DNA of 64,000 nt from DTLC01 sp964555645 (GTDB taxonomy: Bacteria; Verrucomicrobiota; Verrucomicrobiia; Limisphaerales; DTLC01). Both the position numbers and the translations under genes were made by a program. Each line of letters starts with the position of its first letter. Positions within the stretch are counted from its first letter, which is position 1. Positions 21,911-30,592 of the stretch are shown here, piece by piece. The notes beneath the pieces are model-generated. The model was not told where the DNA came from, made no database searches, and worked only from the letters and a program-made list of their open reading frames with translations. Where the stretch lies: positions 1 through 64,000 of the forward strand of contig CAZKTA010000012.1 in the NCBI GenBank assembly GCA_964555645.1, given 5' to 3'.

Positions 21911-22147
21911 CTTCAAAAACAAATCTTACAAGCGATTTGCCGGCGCACCGCCATAGGCCGGCTCGGGGGTGTGGCCGGCCAGGACGCTAAACTGTTACAC
22001 GGCCATTTCGGCAGTTCGGATCAGCTTACCGAAAGGTGTGTTGCCATTACAAATGACATTGCTATTTTTTGCCGCGGTAACCGAACCCATGCATCGAACC
22101 AGGGCTGAAGACCAATTTGGACACACACGAACCCAAAACGCAAAATT

Positions 22148-22855
22148 ATGAAAAGACTACGTGCATTGCTCGAACAATCCCCTGTAATTGCTCGTGTGTT
22201 ACCGTTTGTCGTGTTTGTACTTTTGACAGCGTGCCAGGGGCTTTTCGGTGAGGCGGCGAAGTACTGGTTTTACGTTGCAAAGACAATTGTCGGCGCGGCG
22301 CTTGTCTGGGCAATGATACCAGTCGTAGCCGAGTTGCGCCCAAACCTCAGCCTGGGAGCTGTAGTAGTGGGAGTGGCTGTATTCGGTGTCTGGATCGGAA
22401 CAGAAAACTCATGGACAACTCAACCTGGGCTTTGGGCAAAACTCGGCTTGGCCAAGCCCCTGGCTGACACCCCAACTGCTTGGAACCCGCACACGTACTT
22501 TGGCCAAGACTCGATCATGGCCTGGGTTGTTATCCTGACCCGCATTTTCGGCTCAACAGTTGTGGTACCGCCGCTCGAGGAGGTGTTTTACCGGTCGTTT
22601 TTGTATCGGTACCTGAGCAAGACGGATTTTTTAAGCGTGCCACTTGGCAAGCTTGTCCTAGGCCCATTTGTTCTGACGGCGGTTGTATTTGGAATTTCGC
22701 ATCGGGAATGGTTTGCCGGCATTTTGTGCGGCATGGCATACCAAGCACTTGTCATATGGAAAAACCGGCTAGGTGACGCCATCGTAGCACACGCAATCAC
22801 GAATCTGCTGCTTGGGCTGTGGGTTGTGCTGCGCAACCAGTGGCAGTTTTGGTGA
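22148..22855 (+). CDS. CAAX prenyl protease-related membrane protein (CPBP family)
   Basis: A 235-residue integral membrane protein with about seven hydrophobic segments. The CPBP/Abi metalloprotease motifs are visible: PPLEEVFYRSFLYRYL (EExxxR), SHREWFAG and HAITNLLLG. The length and motif context match the subfamily often found with exosortase/PEP-CTERM systems. No exosortase or PEP-CTERM substrate is in the window, so a role in that system is inference from the family. Confidence 0.83.
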   Translation: MKRLRALLEQSPVIARVLPFVVFVLLTACQGLFGEAAKYWFYVAKTIVGAALVWAMIPVVAELRPNLSLGAVVVGVAVFGVWIGTENSWTTQPGLWAKLGLAKPLADTPTAWNPHTYFGQDSIMAWVVILTRIFGSTVVVPPLEEVFYRSFLYRYLSKTDFLSVPLGKLVLGPFVLTAVVFGISHREWFAGILCGMAYQALVIWKNRLGDAIVAHAITNLLLGLWVVLRNQWQFW

Positions 22856-22890
22856 CCTCAGGCGCAGATGACCCAGTCAAACGGAATAAT

Positions 22891-23295
22891 TTACGGCTTA
22901 ATAGTTATCTTCGACCAATCAAGCCCGCGACTGACTGCATAAAGTGCAAATGCTTTTTCGTGTTGCACCAGCACGGCTCGTACCACGCTTGAATCATCCG
23001 CCCTGCCGAGCTCCAAAATTGAATCTGGTATTATGCCGATCTTCTTGTGCGCGTAGATCAAGGCAAAGATCGCCTGTGCAATTGCAACATACGGCAGGTC
23101 TTTGTACGCCCCCTCGAGCGCGTCCTCAACCGCATCGGCCAAAAACTCGAGTTGATCAACCAAATGCGGGAATTGCGGTGCTGAGATTTGGGTGAACTCG
23201 AGTTTCCAGCTCGGTAACAACCGCAATACTTTCTCGCCAATCGCAGGTGTTATAGCGCTTGCGCCGTTGTTGACAAACTTGACGATCTCAGCCAT
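22891..23295 (-). CDS. DUF1232 (YkvA-like) family protein
   Basis: A 134-residue protein of unknown function. The middle part, AIFALIYAHKKIGIIPDSI followed by LELGRADDSSVVRAVL, matches the DUF1232 pattern of a hydrophobic helix, a short IPD motif and a DD pair. The N-terminal third is unremarkable. The ATG at 23295 is preferred to a TTG two codons upstream. Convergent with the CAAX-like protease gene. Confidence 0.6.
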   Translation of the reverse strand: MAEIVKFVNNGASAITPAIGEKVLRLLPSWKLEFTQISAPQFPHLVDQLEFLADAVEDALEGAYKDLPYVAIAQAIFALIYAHKKIGIIPDSILELGRADDSSVVRAVLVQHEKAFALYAVSRGLDWSKITIKP

Positions 23296-23404
23296 GCGCA
23301 AACTCTACCTGCTAACACACGAAACAAAAGCCCAAAATTCAACCCGCTTGAAGCTCGCGACAGAAATGCGGTGAGCAGCCAGCCAACAACAGCGCTTGGG
23401 GGCT

Positions 23405-24838
23405 TTATTCCTCGACAGGCGTAACACGGTACAACCCCGCGCCATGCCATGGAATCTGCGGCGCAAACTCGCCTTTGAACACACCAAGATCAGCCTGGCG
23501 CCATAAATCCTGAACTCGACACGCAGCGTCGAACCCAAGCTCGGCCAATTGCACGCACACCTTGGGCAGTTCTGCATCAGCCGGCTCAGCAGGCCGATTA
23601 CGTGTGTTAAATAAGCCGAGGTACTTGTCTGGTGACCCCGGCACATCCGCCACCCATGCAACCAAACCGTCCCTGCTGAAGAGCTGCTTGTTGTTTGTGC
23701 TGTTTTGATTGACGGCAAGCACAGCGCGATTCGTCAGCAATGAAAGTGTCCAGTCGTCCATTTTGGTCATGTCACCCCCGAAAAACAGCGGCGAACGCGC
23801 AATACACCACAAACTCATTAGTGTGACCTGCTCATCCTTTGTAAACCGTGTGGGCTGACCAAATCTAATGACACCCAACGGTAACATGTCTGCGTCCGGA
23901 TAATGGCCTGGGCCACAGAACTGCGCCCATCTGGCAAGCCGCCTGAACTGCTCGAGCAACGCCGGCCACCTGTCCCAGAAATCGTCGCTGATCCGCCACA
24001 TGTTTGCGTGCCGGATTACATGCGGCCCGGCGTCGAGTGGTGTTTCGCCTGGAGATAGGCTCAGCACAATTACACGGCCGGTTTTGTCAATTGCTCTTCT
24101 GATTGCCTCAAGCTCGGCCTTGTGCTTGTGGTACGGCCGGCTTATGTCGTCCACTTTCACAAAATCTACCCCCCAAGACGCTATCAACTCGAACACCGAA
24201 TCGTAATATTCCTGCGCGCCTGGCTTGGTCATGTCAACACCGTACATGTCAGGATTCCACGGGCATATGCTGTTTGTATTTGCGATATCCGCCGCGCTCA
24301 CAGCCGCGCCCTTGACAGGCGTATTTGCGCGCACCGCCTGACGCGGTATACCGCGCATCAGGTGAATGCCAAACTTCAAGCCCTTACTATGGACATAATC
24401 CGCAAGTGCCCTGAATCCAACACCATTGGCTGAGGAGGGGAACCGGTTCGTGGCCGGCCAAAGCCGCCCCCACTGGTCCATGCACAGCACTGCGTTTGGT
24501 CTGTAATTGAACCCTTTTGCCTCGGGTTCATACCACTGGATATCCACAACAATGTATTGCCAGCCATAGGCGGCAAGGTTGCTGGCCATGTAATCCGCAT
24601 GTGCTTTGGTTTGCGCTTCGGTCACAGTCGTGCCAAAACAATCCCAACTGTTCCAGCCCATCGGCGGTGTAGGTGCCCAACTGTAAAATGTCAACTCGGG
24701 TTTCTGCTCTTGTGAACCCAAAGGTTCGATGGCAAAGGCACACCAGTTGAAAACCATTAAGATTGCACACGCAACCGTCACGGCGCCTGCCCTGACGAAC
24801 CGCACTCGACACACAAAACGAACCATCCTGGTTGTCAT
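23405..24838 (-). CDS. Secreted GH27 alpha-galactosidase-like enzyme
   Basis: A 477-residue exported glycosidase. The signal peptide ends near NWCAFA (about 36). The GH27 barrel starts with TPPMGWNSWDCFG (58-69) and continues with ADYVHSKGLKFGIHLMRG. The likely nucleophile is D230 in FVKVDD and the acid/base D286 in RISDDF. GH27 enzymes act on alpha-galactosides, alpha-N-acetylgalactosaminides or beta-L-arabinopyranosides, so exact specificity is open. The start at 24838 gives a proper signal peptide. Fits with the GH95 enzyme in a glycan-degradation stretch. Confidence 0.9.
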   Translation of the reverse strand: MTTRMVRFVCRVRFVRAGAVTVACAILMVFNWCAFAIEPLGSQEQKPELTFYSWAPTPPMGWNSWDCFGTTVTEAQTKAHADYMASNLAAYGWQYIVVDIQWYEPEAKGFNYRPNAVLCMDQWGRLWPATNRFPSSANGVGFRALADYVHSKGLKFGIHLMRGIPRQAVRANTPVKGAAVSAADIANTNSICPWNPDMYGVDMTKPGAQEYYDSVFELIASWGVDFVKVDDISRPYHKHKAELEAIRRAIDKTGRVIVLSLSPGETPLDAGPHVIRHANMWRISDDFWDRWPALLEQFRRLARWAQFCGPGHYPDADMLPLGVIRFGQPTRFTKDEQVTLMSLWCIARSPLFFGGDMTKMDDWTLSLLTNRAVLAVNQNSTNNKQLFSRDGLVAWVADVPGSPDKYLGLFNTRNRPAEPADAELPKVCVQLAELGFDAACRVQDLWRQADLGVFKGEFAPQIPWHGAGLYRVTPVEE

Positions 24839-25108
24839 AGCTGGCCCTGAGTCTGCAATACCACACCGGAAAAGCAATGCTTGCCTTTGTCAGCAGACAG
24901 TTTTTTGATTGTGTTCGGGACCCGAACTATGGCAAGATAAACCCGCGAATTGTTTTGCCCAAACCAAAAAGCTGACTGTTGGTCGCTGGCTCGGCGCCAA
25001 CCAATAGTACGAGGTAAAGGTGTTTTTGTGGCATGTTGGGAACCACAAACAAACACGCCGGCCAAAGTGAAGACCTGAGCAAGGGCTTGGTTGGCATAGG
25101 AAAAAAAT

Positions 25109-26161
25109 ATGACTGATAAACAATGGGAACAATTGCTGGCGGTGCTGCGCGGTGAACGCATCTATCCGCTGCCAGTCGGGTTTATTATTGACTCGCCCTG
25201 GTTGCCAAACTGGGCCGGGGTCGAGATAATCCGCTACTTCGCAAATGAAACTGTTTGGCTCGACGCCAACCGCAGAGCTGTTGAAACCTTCCCGGAGGCG
25301 TGGTTCATGCCGGGCTTTTGGGTCGAATTCGGCATGTGCACTGAACCATCCGCATTCGGTGCACGCTGCATTTTCCCGCAAAACGAATTCCCGTTCCCCA
25401 AAAAAAGTATCAACGACCTCATTCAGCTTGTCGACCTGGAGTGGCCTGACCCAGCAACTGACGGGCTGTTACCGTTCGTGCTGGAGCGGCTCAAATGGGC
25501 ACAGCCACACATCGAAGCGCTCGGACACAAAATTAGATTCTCAGTCTCACGCGGCCCGTTGAATATCGCATCGTTTCTAATGGGCATGACAGAATTTCTG
25601 ACCGCACTCAAAACCGACCCAGAAGCAGTCCATAAACTTTTGGCTGGTATTACTCAATTTTTGACCCAATGGCACCAACTGCAACGCAAAACCTTCCCGA
25701 GCATTGACGGCATGCTTGTGCTAGACGATGTGGTGGGATTCATGAGCGAGGCTGACTTTATGGAGTTTGCCTACCCATATATGAAACAACTGTTTGCAGC
25801 GGATGTTTCGGTGAAGTTTTTCCATAACGACGCGCAATGTGCGCAATCAGTCAGACATTATACCAACATCGGCATCAACTTGTTTAACCCTGGCGCACAA
25901 ACATCGCTAAACGAGCTACGCAAGCTGGCCGGTGACAGCCTGACGTTGATGGGTAACATCCCGCCACGCGATGTACTGGCTCAAGGCACACCGCAAACAA
26001 TTAGAGAAGCGGTTAACTCGTTGCTGCGCCAAACCACAAATCACACCCGACTCATTGTTTCATGTGGCGGCGGCATGCCCCCAGGCACAAGCTCCGACAA
26101 CATCCGAGCTTTTATTGACACAGTTAAAGCGTTCCATGGTCAGACTTGTTCGTGCGCGTAA
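25109..26161 (+). CDS. Uroporphyrinogen decarboxylase-fold protein
   Basis: A 350-residue protein of the UroD/MtaA superfamily. Features include SRGPLNIASFLMGMTEFL, a VKFFHNDAQCAQ segment and GNIPPRDVLAQGTPQTIREA. The true HemE N-terminal motif is absent, so this is a paralog rather than heme biosynthesis; such proteins include methyltransferases and many of unknown role near sugar-degradation genes. A Shine-Dalgarno AGG lies just upstream of the ATG. It is divergent from the GH27 gene. Confidence 0.82.
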   Translation: MTDKQWEQLLAVLRGERIYPLPVGFIIDSPWLPNWAGVEIIRYFANETVWLDANRRAVETFPEAWFMPGFWVEFGMCTEPSAFGARCIFPQNEFPFPKKSINDLIQLVDLEWPDPATDGLLPFVLERLKWAQPHIEALGHKIRFSVSRGPLNIASFLMGMTEFLTALKTDPEAVHKLLAGITQFLTQWHQLQRKTFPSIDGMLVLDDVVGFMSEADFMEFAYPYMKQLFAADVSVKFFHNDAQCAQSVRHYTNIGINLFNPGAQTSLNELRKLAGDSLTLMGNIPPRDVLAQGTPQTIREAVNSLLRQTTNHTRLIVSCGGGMPPGTSSDNIRAFIDTVKAFHGQTCSCA

Positions 26162-26417
26162 GAACCTGTGTTCGGCCAAACGCTTTTCTTTCAACGTAGA
26201 AACGCCCCTGCCAAACCCAGTGCGGTGCCACGCGCCTGTGCCGCTTTCAATTCACACGGTTAAACACAAGCGTCAGCGCTTGATGGCGCAAAGTCTTGTG
26301 TCCCGAACATGTTTACTACGAAGACTCAAGCTAAGCTTATCCGACCCACCCATAGCACCGGCGCACTGCTGAAACAGCAATGCTTTAGCGTTGCCGCCGA
26401 AGATTAATCTAAACTGC

Positions 26418-27767
26418 TCATGACCGCGGCCAAAACCGCAACCAAAATCTGTACGGCGACTCGATCAAGATATCGCGCAACAAAGTTTCCAGACTGACAG
26501 CCTCAGGTTCCTCGAGCCACCGCGTACACAACAGCGCAGCAACAAACCATACCGCAGTGGCCGCATAGTAAATCGTGTATCTGTTCCAACTTAATCCAAG
26601 CCAGTCGAACTTGCGGGTGCCGATCGCATCAATTACCAACCCCCAACCAATCGGCGCCAGCCCAAGCGCAAGGTTTCCTACCACTGAGTATATCGCAAAG
26701 TAATGATTTCGTCCCATTGGCGGAATGATAGCCATTGCAAGGCGCGTATTTGCCATGTTGACGAGTGCAGCAAGCAAACCCATTAAAAACTGTAACACCA
26801 ATACAACCGCCAAGCCGGTTGCGTACAGTTCACCAGCTAAGGTCAACCAACCAACTGCAACTGCAACCCACATTGCACAGGCGAACCCAAGCACAGGTTT
26901 ACTCCCAACCCGGTCAAGACGCGACCCGAGAAACCACTGACTGCTCAGGCCACCCAAAAATGCAACTGAACTGACCATCATGATCTTGTCTTCAGCCATA
27001 CCGGTCTGGCTTTTCAGGAATGCAACCGTAAATGGCGTTATACCGCCATACGCAACCGACCAGGCAACAAGCTGGATCAATTGTCGCTTGAACGGTTTGT
27101 ACTGCACCATGTCAAACCACGGCACGCGGCTTTTTCCGGATTCAGGTTCTGCTGGAGGCGGCACATCTGGTATGCGTCTCAGAAACATAAGGCTGACCGT
27201 ACCTGCCAACGCGCTAAACAAAAACAACACGCTGAACTGCCACGGGCGCGGACTGCCATACAAACAACCTGCCGCGACCATAAACGCGCCGAAACTGGCG
27301 AGGTTTGTCACTGCAGCATCACGCGCAAGGTACCGGCCGCGCAGGTGTGCCGGCACAAGCATCGTTATCCAAGGCAACCACGCACAACTCGATATACCAC
27401 GTAACAGGTTGAACCCGAACAACAGCGCTAACACAAGCGCAAGCCGCGTTTGTGTTTCCAAAAACACGCCTGTCAACGGCACCAGCGCAAGACCGAAGAT
27501 ACACACCACGCGCGCGCTCCAACCACTTAAAACGAACCGTCTATATCCGACCTGGTTGATGTAATTGGCGGCGGGTATTTGAAACATTACAAGCAACGGC
27601 ATCATTGCCGTGATTATTCCCAAGACAGTCGCGCTTGCGCCCAGTGTCTGCGCGTACAGCACTATCGGGCTGCCGAGCACGATCTGAAACGACAACGCAT
27701 TGAACACGGCAAACAGAAACGCGTTCGACAGTCCAGGTGGGAACGTTTGTTTCCTGGTATCGTTCAT
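26418..27767 (-). CDS. Major facilitator superfamily transporter
   Basis: A 449-residue protein with about twelve hydrophobic segments and the MFS fold. A weak motif-A-like loop (GSRLDRVGSKPVLG) lies after the sixth or seventh helix. The start MNDTRKQ at 27767 is chosen because the upstream in-frame part is not hydrophobic or conserved. The substrate is unknown; sugar uptake is plausible given the GH27 and UroD-like neighbours but not shown by the sequence. Confidence 0.83.
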   Translation of the reverse strand: MNDTRKQTFPPGLSNAFLFAVFNALSFQIVLGSPIVLYAQTLGASATVLGIITAMMPLLVMFQIPAANYINQVGYRRFVLSGWSARVVCIFGLALVPLTGVFLETQTRLALVLALLFGFNLLRGISSCAWLPWITMLVPAHLRGRYLARDAAVTNLASFGAFMVAAGCLYGSPRPWQFSVLFLFSALAGTVSLMFLRRIPDVPPPAEPESGKSRVPWFDMVQYKPFKRQLIQLVAWSVAYGGITPFTVAFLKSQTGMAEDKIMMVSSVAFLGGLSSQWFLGSRLDRVGSKPVLGFACAMWVAVAVGWLTLAGELYATGLAVVLVLQFLMGLLAALVNMANTRLAMAIIPPMGRNHYFAIYSVVGNLALGLAPIGWGLVIDAIGTRKFDWLGLSWNRYTIYYAATAVWFVAALLCTRWLEEPEAVSLETLLRDILIESPYRFWLRFWPRS

Positions 27768-27901
27768 GTCCGTACTGCGTCTAACATTTGGAAACGCACC
27801 AGTGCAATAATCAAAGCATGGGCCACAATTTGTCGAGGGTTTTGGAGAAGCAAAAAACCACCCCAATCCTAACTACAATCAAACACATAAATAGCCATGT
27901 A

Positions 27902-27927
27902 ACACGGCCTGCTTCCTGCGGCCGTGT
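27902..27927. other. Hairpin between pgi and the MFS gene
   Basis: A perfect 8-base inverted repeat (ACACGGCC / GGCCGTGT) with a 10-base loop lies in the pgi-MFS intergenic space. On either strand no run of T follows, so it is not a standard intrinsic terminator. Role unknown. Confidence 0.4.
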
Positions 27928-28022
27928 CGCGCGCGGAGGAGTGATCTTTCGCCAAAAAACCTCATGGAGTGTGTGCACTGATGCAACTTGTCCGATAAAA
28001 TTGTACGTATCACGCCTTCGCT

Positions 28023-29765
28023 TTAGTAGATGGCTTGGTGCATTGCACTTTGCAATCTTTCAAAGCCAGTTTTGAGATCGGTTGGCAGATGCACGCGCAA
28101 GATGCGCCTGGCACGGGCCGCCAACACGTCAAAGTCACCGCGTGCTTGTGCAGTTTTGAGGATTCCAAAGCTGTATTTACGCCCTGGTATACACAAGTCG
28201 GATGCATCGTCACATGTGAGCATTAGAAACAGACCGGTGCCTGGGCCGCCTTTGTGTGCTTGTCCGGTTGAATGGAGGTAGCGCGGACCGAATCCAACTG
28301 AGGTTGCCACACGTTTGGCCTTCAGCACCGTGTGCCGAATTTCCTGCAGTGCTTGCTCGGTTAGGTTTGTCATTTGTATAAAGGCAAGCAGCGCCACGTA
28401 ATCACCGGGCTTGAGCTGTGCAAAGTGCGCCCGCAAAAGACCTGCAAGTGTGGTCGGGTTACCTGCTGCGGACACAAGTGCACTTGCATACGCCGGGTGA
28501 GCAAACAATTTCAAACCGGCTTCCTCAAACAACGGCGTTTCAGCCGGCAGATGTCCTACCTGCTCAAATTCAGTTGTGACCCTGCGCGCCGCCGCTTTGC
28601 TGGCTTCGACATCGGGTTGATTGAACGGGTTAACACCGATGACTGCGCCTGCAACTGCAGTTGCAAATTCCCACCGGTAAAACTCCGCCCCGAGGTCGTA
28701 AATGTCGGAAATGCGGATTCGGACAACTGGCTGACCGGACTGCTCGAGCATGGCAATGCCAGCGTCTTGGGCGGTATCTGGCGCACTGTCGAGTCGCAGG
28801 TAAACAAACAACCGGTCTGTGCCGTAATACTCGGGGGGCTGCAACTCTTCACTTACAATCGGAATAATGGCCTTGCCGTTCTTGCCTGTGGATTCGGCGA
28901 GCAGTTGTTCAAGCCAGACACCGAACCCGCAGATACTGGGCGTAGCAACAATTGTGAGCTTGTTATGCCCGAGGTTGTGTGCTGCACCTAAAATTATGCC
29001 CAATGCCACCCCTGGGTTATGTTCGATTTTTACGCCTTGATAGCACGCACGCACCATCTGCTGGGCGCATTTGAGGAATTTAGGTACATCGATCCCCATT
29101 AAAGCGGCTGGTACCATGCCGAAATCTGACAACGCAGAGAATCGGCCGCCTATGGTTTGCATTCCGTGGTACAAAGCCCGGAACCCTTTGATGCGCGCGG
29201 TCTGTTCAAGCGGCGACCCTGGATCCGTTATTGCAACAAAATGTTGTGGTGTCTGTGCCTTGCTCACCAGGTTGGTTAAACGGTCGAAAAAATAGCGTTC
29301 GAAACAATCCACCTCAACGGTCGAGCCTGACTTACTCGACACGATGAAAAGTGTGCGCGCCAAGTTAAGGCGTTCTTCAACCGCCTTGACCTGTGCCGGA
29401 TCGGTTGAATCCAATACAAGCAATTTCGGATGCTCTGGTGCCGTGTCGAAAGTAGCGCTGAGCACTGCTGGGCACAGGCTCGACCCGCCCATACCAAGCA
29501 ACAGCACGTGGGTAAAGCCAGCGTTGCGCGCGTCTGCGGCGATTTGGGCGAAGCGTTGTGCATCAGCCAATTGCCGATCCACAATATCGAGCCAGCCGAG
29601 CCAGTTGGCTTCGTCAGCGCCAGTCCACAGTGTTGGGTCGCCGGCCCATAGCTTATTGAGCTTGTTGTTCTTGCGCCAATCAGCAAGCACGTCGTTGACG
29701 GTCCTGGCAAGATTGTCAGGCAGACACGCGCCGAATTTGTTTACGTATAGCTCGGTAGGCAACAT
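28023..29765 (-). CDS. pgi: Glucose-6-phosphate isomerase, Tal-Pgi type
   Basis: A 580-residue phosphosugar isomerase that interconverts glucose-6-phosphate and fructose-6-phosphate. The sequence follows the isomerase half of transaldolase-Pgi fusions: LWTGADEANWLGWLD, VLLLGMGGSSLCP, LVLDSTDPAQV and TLFIVSSKSGSTVE (SIS phosphate-binding loops). The transaldolase half is absent and no tal gene is adjacent. A membrane-protein gene ends 21 bases upstream on the same strand, so the two may be co-transcribed. Confidence 0.9.
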   Translation of the reverse strand: MLPTELYVNKFGACLPDNLARTVNDVLADWRKNNKLNKLWAGDPTLWTGADEANWLGWLDIVDRQLADAQRFAQIAADARNAGFTHVLLLGMGGSSLCPAVLSATFDTAPEHPKLLVLDSTDPAQVKAVEERLNLARTLFIVSSKSGSTVEVDCFERYFFDRLTNLVSKAQTPQHFVAITDPGSPLEQTARIKGFRALYHGMQTIGGRFSALSDFGMVPAALMGIDVPKFLKCAQQMVRACYQGVKIEHNPGVALGIILGAAHNLGHNKLTIVATPSICGFGVWLEQLLAESTGKNGKAIIPIVSEELQPPEYYGTDRLFVYLRLDSAPDTAQDAGIAMLEQSGQPVVRIRISDIYDLGAEFYRWEFATAVAGAVIGVNPFNQPDVEASKAAARRVTTEFEQVGHLPAETPLFEEAGLKLFAHPAYASALVSAAGNPTTLAGLLRAHFAQLKPGDYVALLAFIQMTNLTEQALQEIRHTVLKAKRVATSVGFGPRYLHSTGQAHKGGPGTGLFLMLTCDDASDLCIPGRKYSFGILKTAQARGDFDVLAARARRILRVHLPTDLKTGFERLQSAMHQAIY

Positions 29766-29786
29766 TGGTTGGGTTCAGATGCGCGC

Positions 29787-30503
29787 TCAACAACCCGATG
29801 GCTGTTTGTCATTTTGCAGCCGCAGACTGTTGAACACGCTTTCGAGGATTGTTTCCTTAGTTTTCCAGATCAATGCCATTGTCATCGCAAGCGGCAGCAG
29901 TATGAACGGGACAAGTAACCAAAGAATTCTGTCTTCGATAACCATGACAATGCTTTGCAGATAGATCGGCGGCGCCGCACCGGTTTTGTCCACCAAAACA
30001 TACGCGACCGTCAAAAGAGTCGAGGCGCCGAGCAATACACGGTTGATGGGGGTGAACTGGCGTGCCTCGGCCCGTAGTGTCTCGTCTGGCAACATTGTGC
30101 TCAGGCGAAGCAACACCTGGTTCAGATGGATTAAAAACACCAGCCCAGTCAGGCTCAGCAACTGGACAATGCCGGTGAAAAACGGCTGACTGGGTATCTT
30201 GCTCCACCAGTATAGAAAAGGTGACAAACCGAGGTTGATCATGGCCAACAGCAGCGCTTGATCGAGTGCACGGCGCCAAACACGTTCCTGGGGCTGAAAC
30301 TTGCCGAGCAACATTACCCCGTACAGCAGCAGCCCGAGGCAGGCCACAGGCGGCACGAATCCGAACGGCCTGAGCCGTTGTGTTTGCGCAGTCCACACGC
30401 AAACAACCAGTGCAACTGGCAAGCCCCAAAACAGCGCCGACAAACCTCGGGCAAGTTGCCTGAGGGAGTGTATCAATTGCAGATTTGTTGTTTGGCCCGG
30501 CAT
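29787..30503 (-). CDS. Uncharacterised multi-pass membrane protein
   Basis: Not recognised as a known family. It is a 238-residue protein with about six hydrophobic helices, near 20-38, 48-66, 84-100, 107-130, 155-172 and 188-212. The C-terminal tail is hydrophilic (KETILESVFNSLRLQND). It lies between speA and pgi on the same strand with short gaps (89 and 21 bases), which suggests an operon. Confidence 0.7.
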   Translation of the reverse strand: MPGQTTNLQLIHSLRQLARGLSALFWGLPVALVVCVWTAQTQRLRPFGFVPPVACLGLLLYGVMLLGKFQPQERVWRRALDQALLLAMINLGLSPFLYWWSKIPSQPFFTGIVQLLSLTGLVFLIHLNQVLLRLSTMLPDETLRAEARQFTPINRVLLGASTLLTVAYVLVDKTGAAPPIYLQSIVMVIEDRILWLLVPFILLPLAMTMALIWKTKETILESVFNSLRLQNDKQPSGC

Positions 30504-30592
30504 TGGTTGCCAAATAACGACAGCGTATGCACGTTTTTGCTGTGCAAACCGGCTGAGGTAAACCTTGGTCGGTGTGGCATGCCTTGTGCGCG

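Noticed and set aside
27902..27927. Possible SRP (4.5S) RNA because of a GCAGGAAGCAG loop
   Set aside because: The flanking stem lacks the conserved GGTCC-GGAA-GGA helix and the long arms; kept only as a hairpin.
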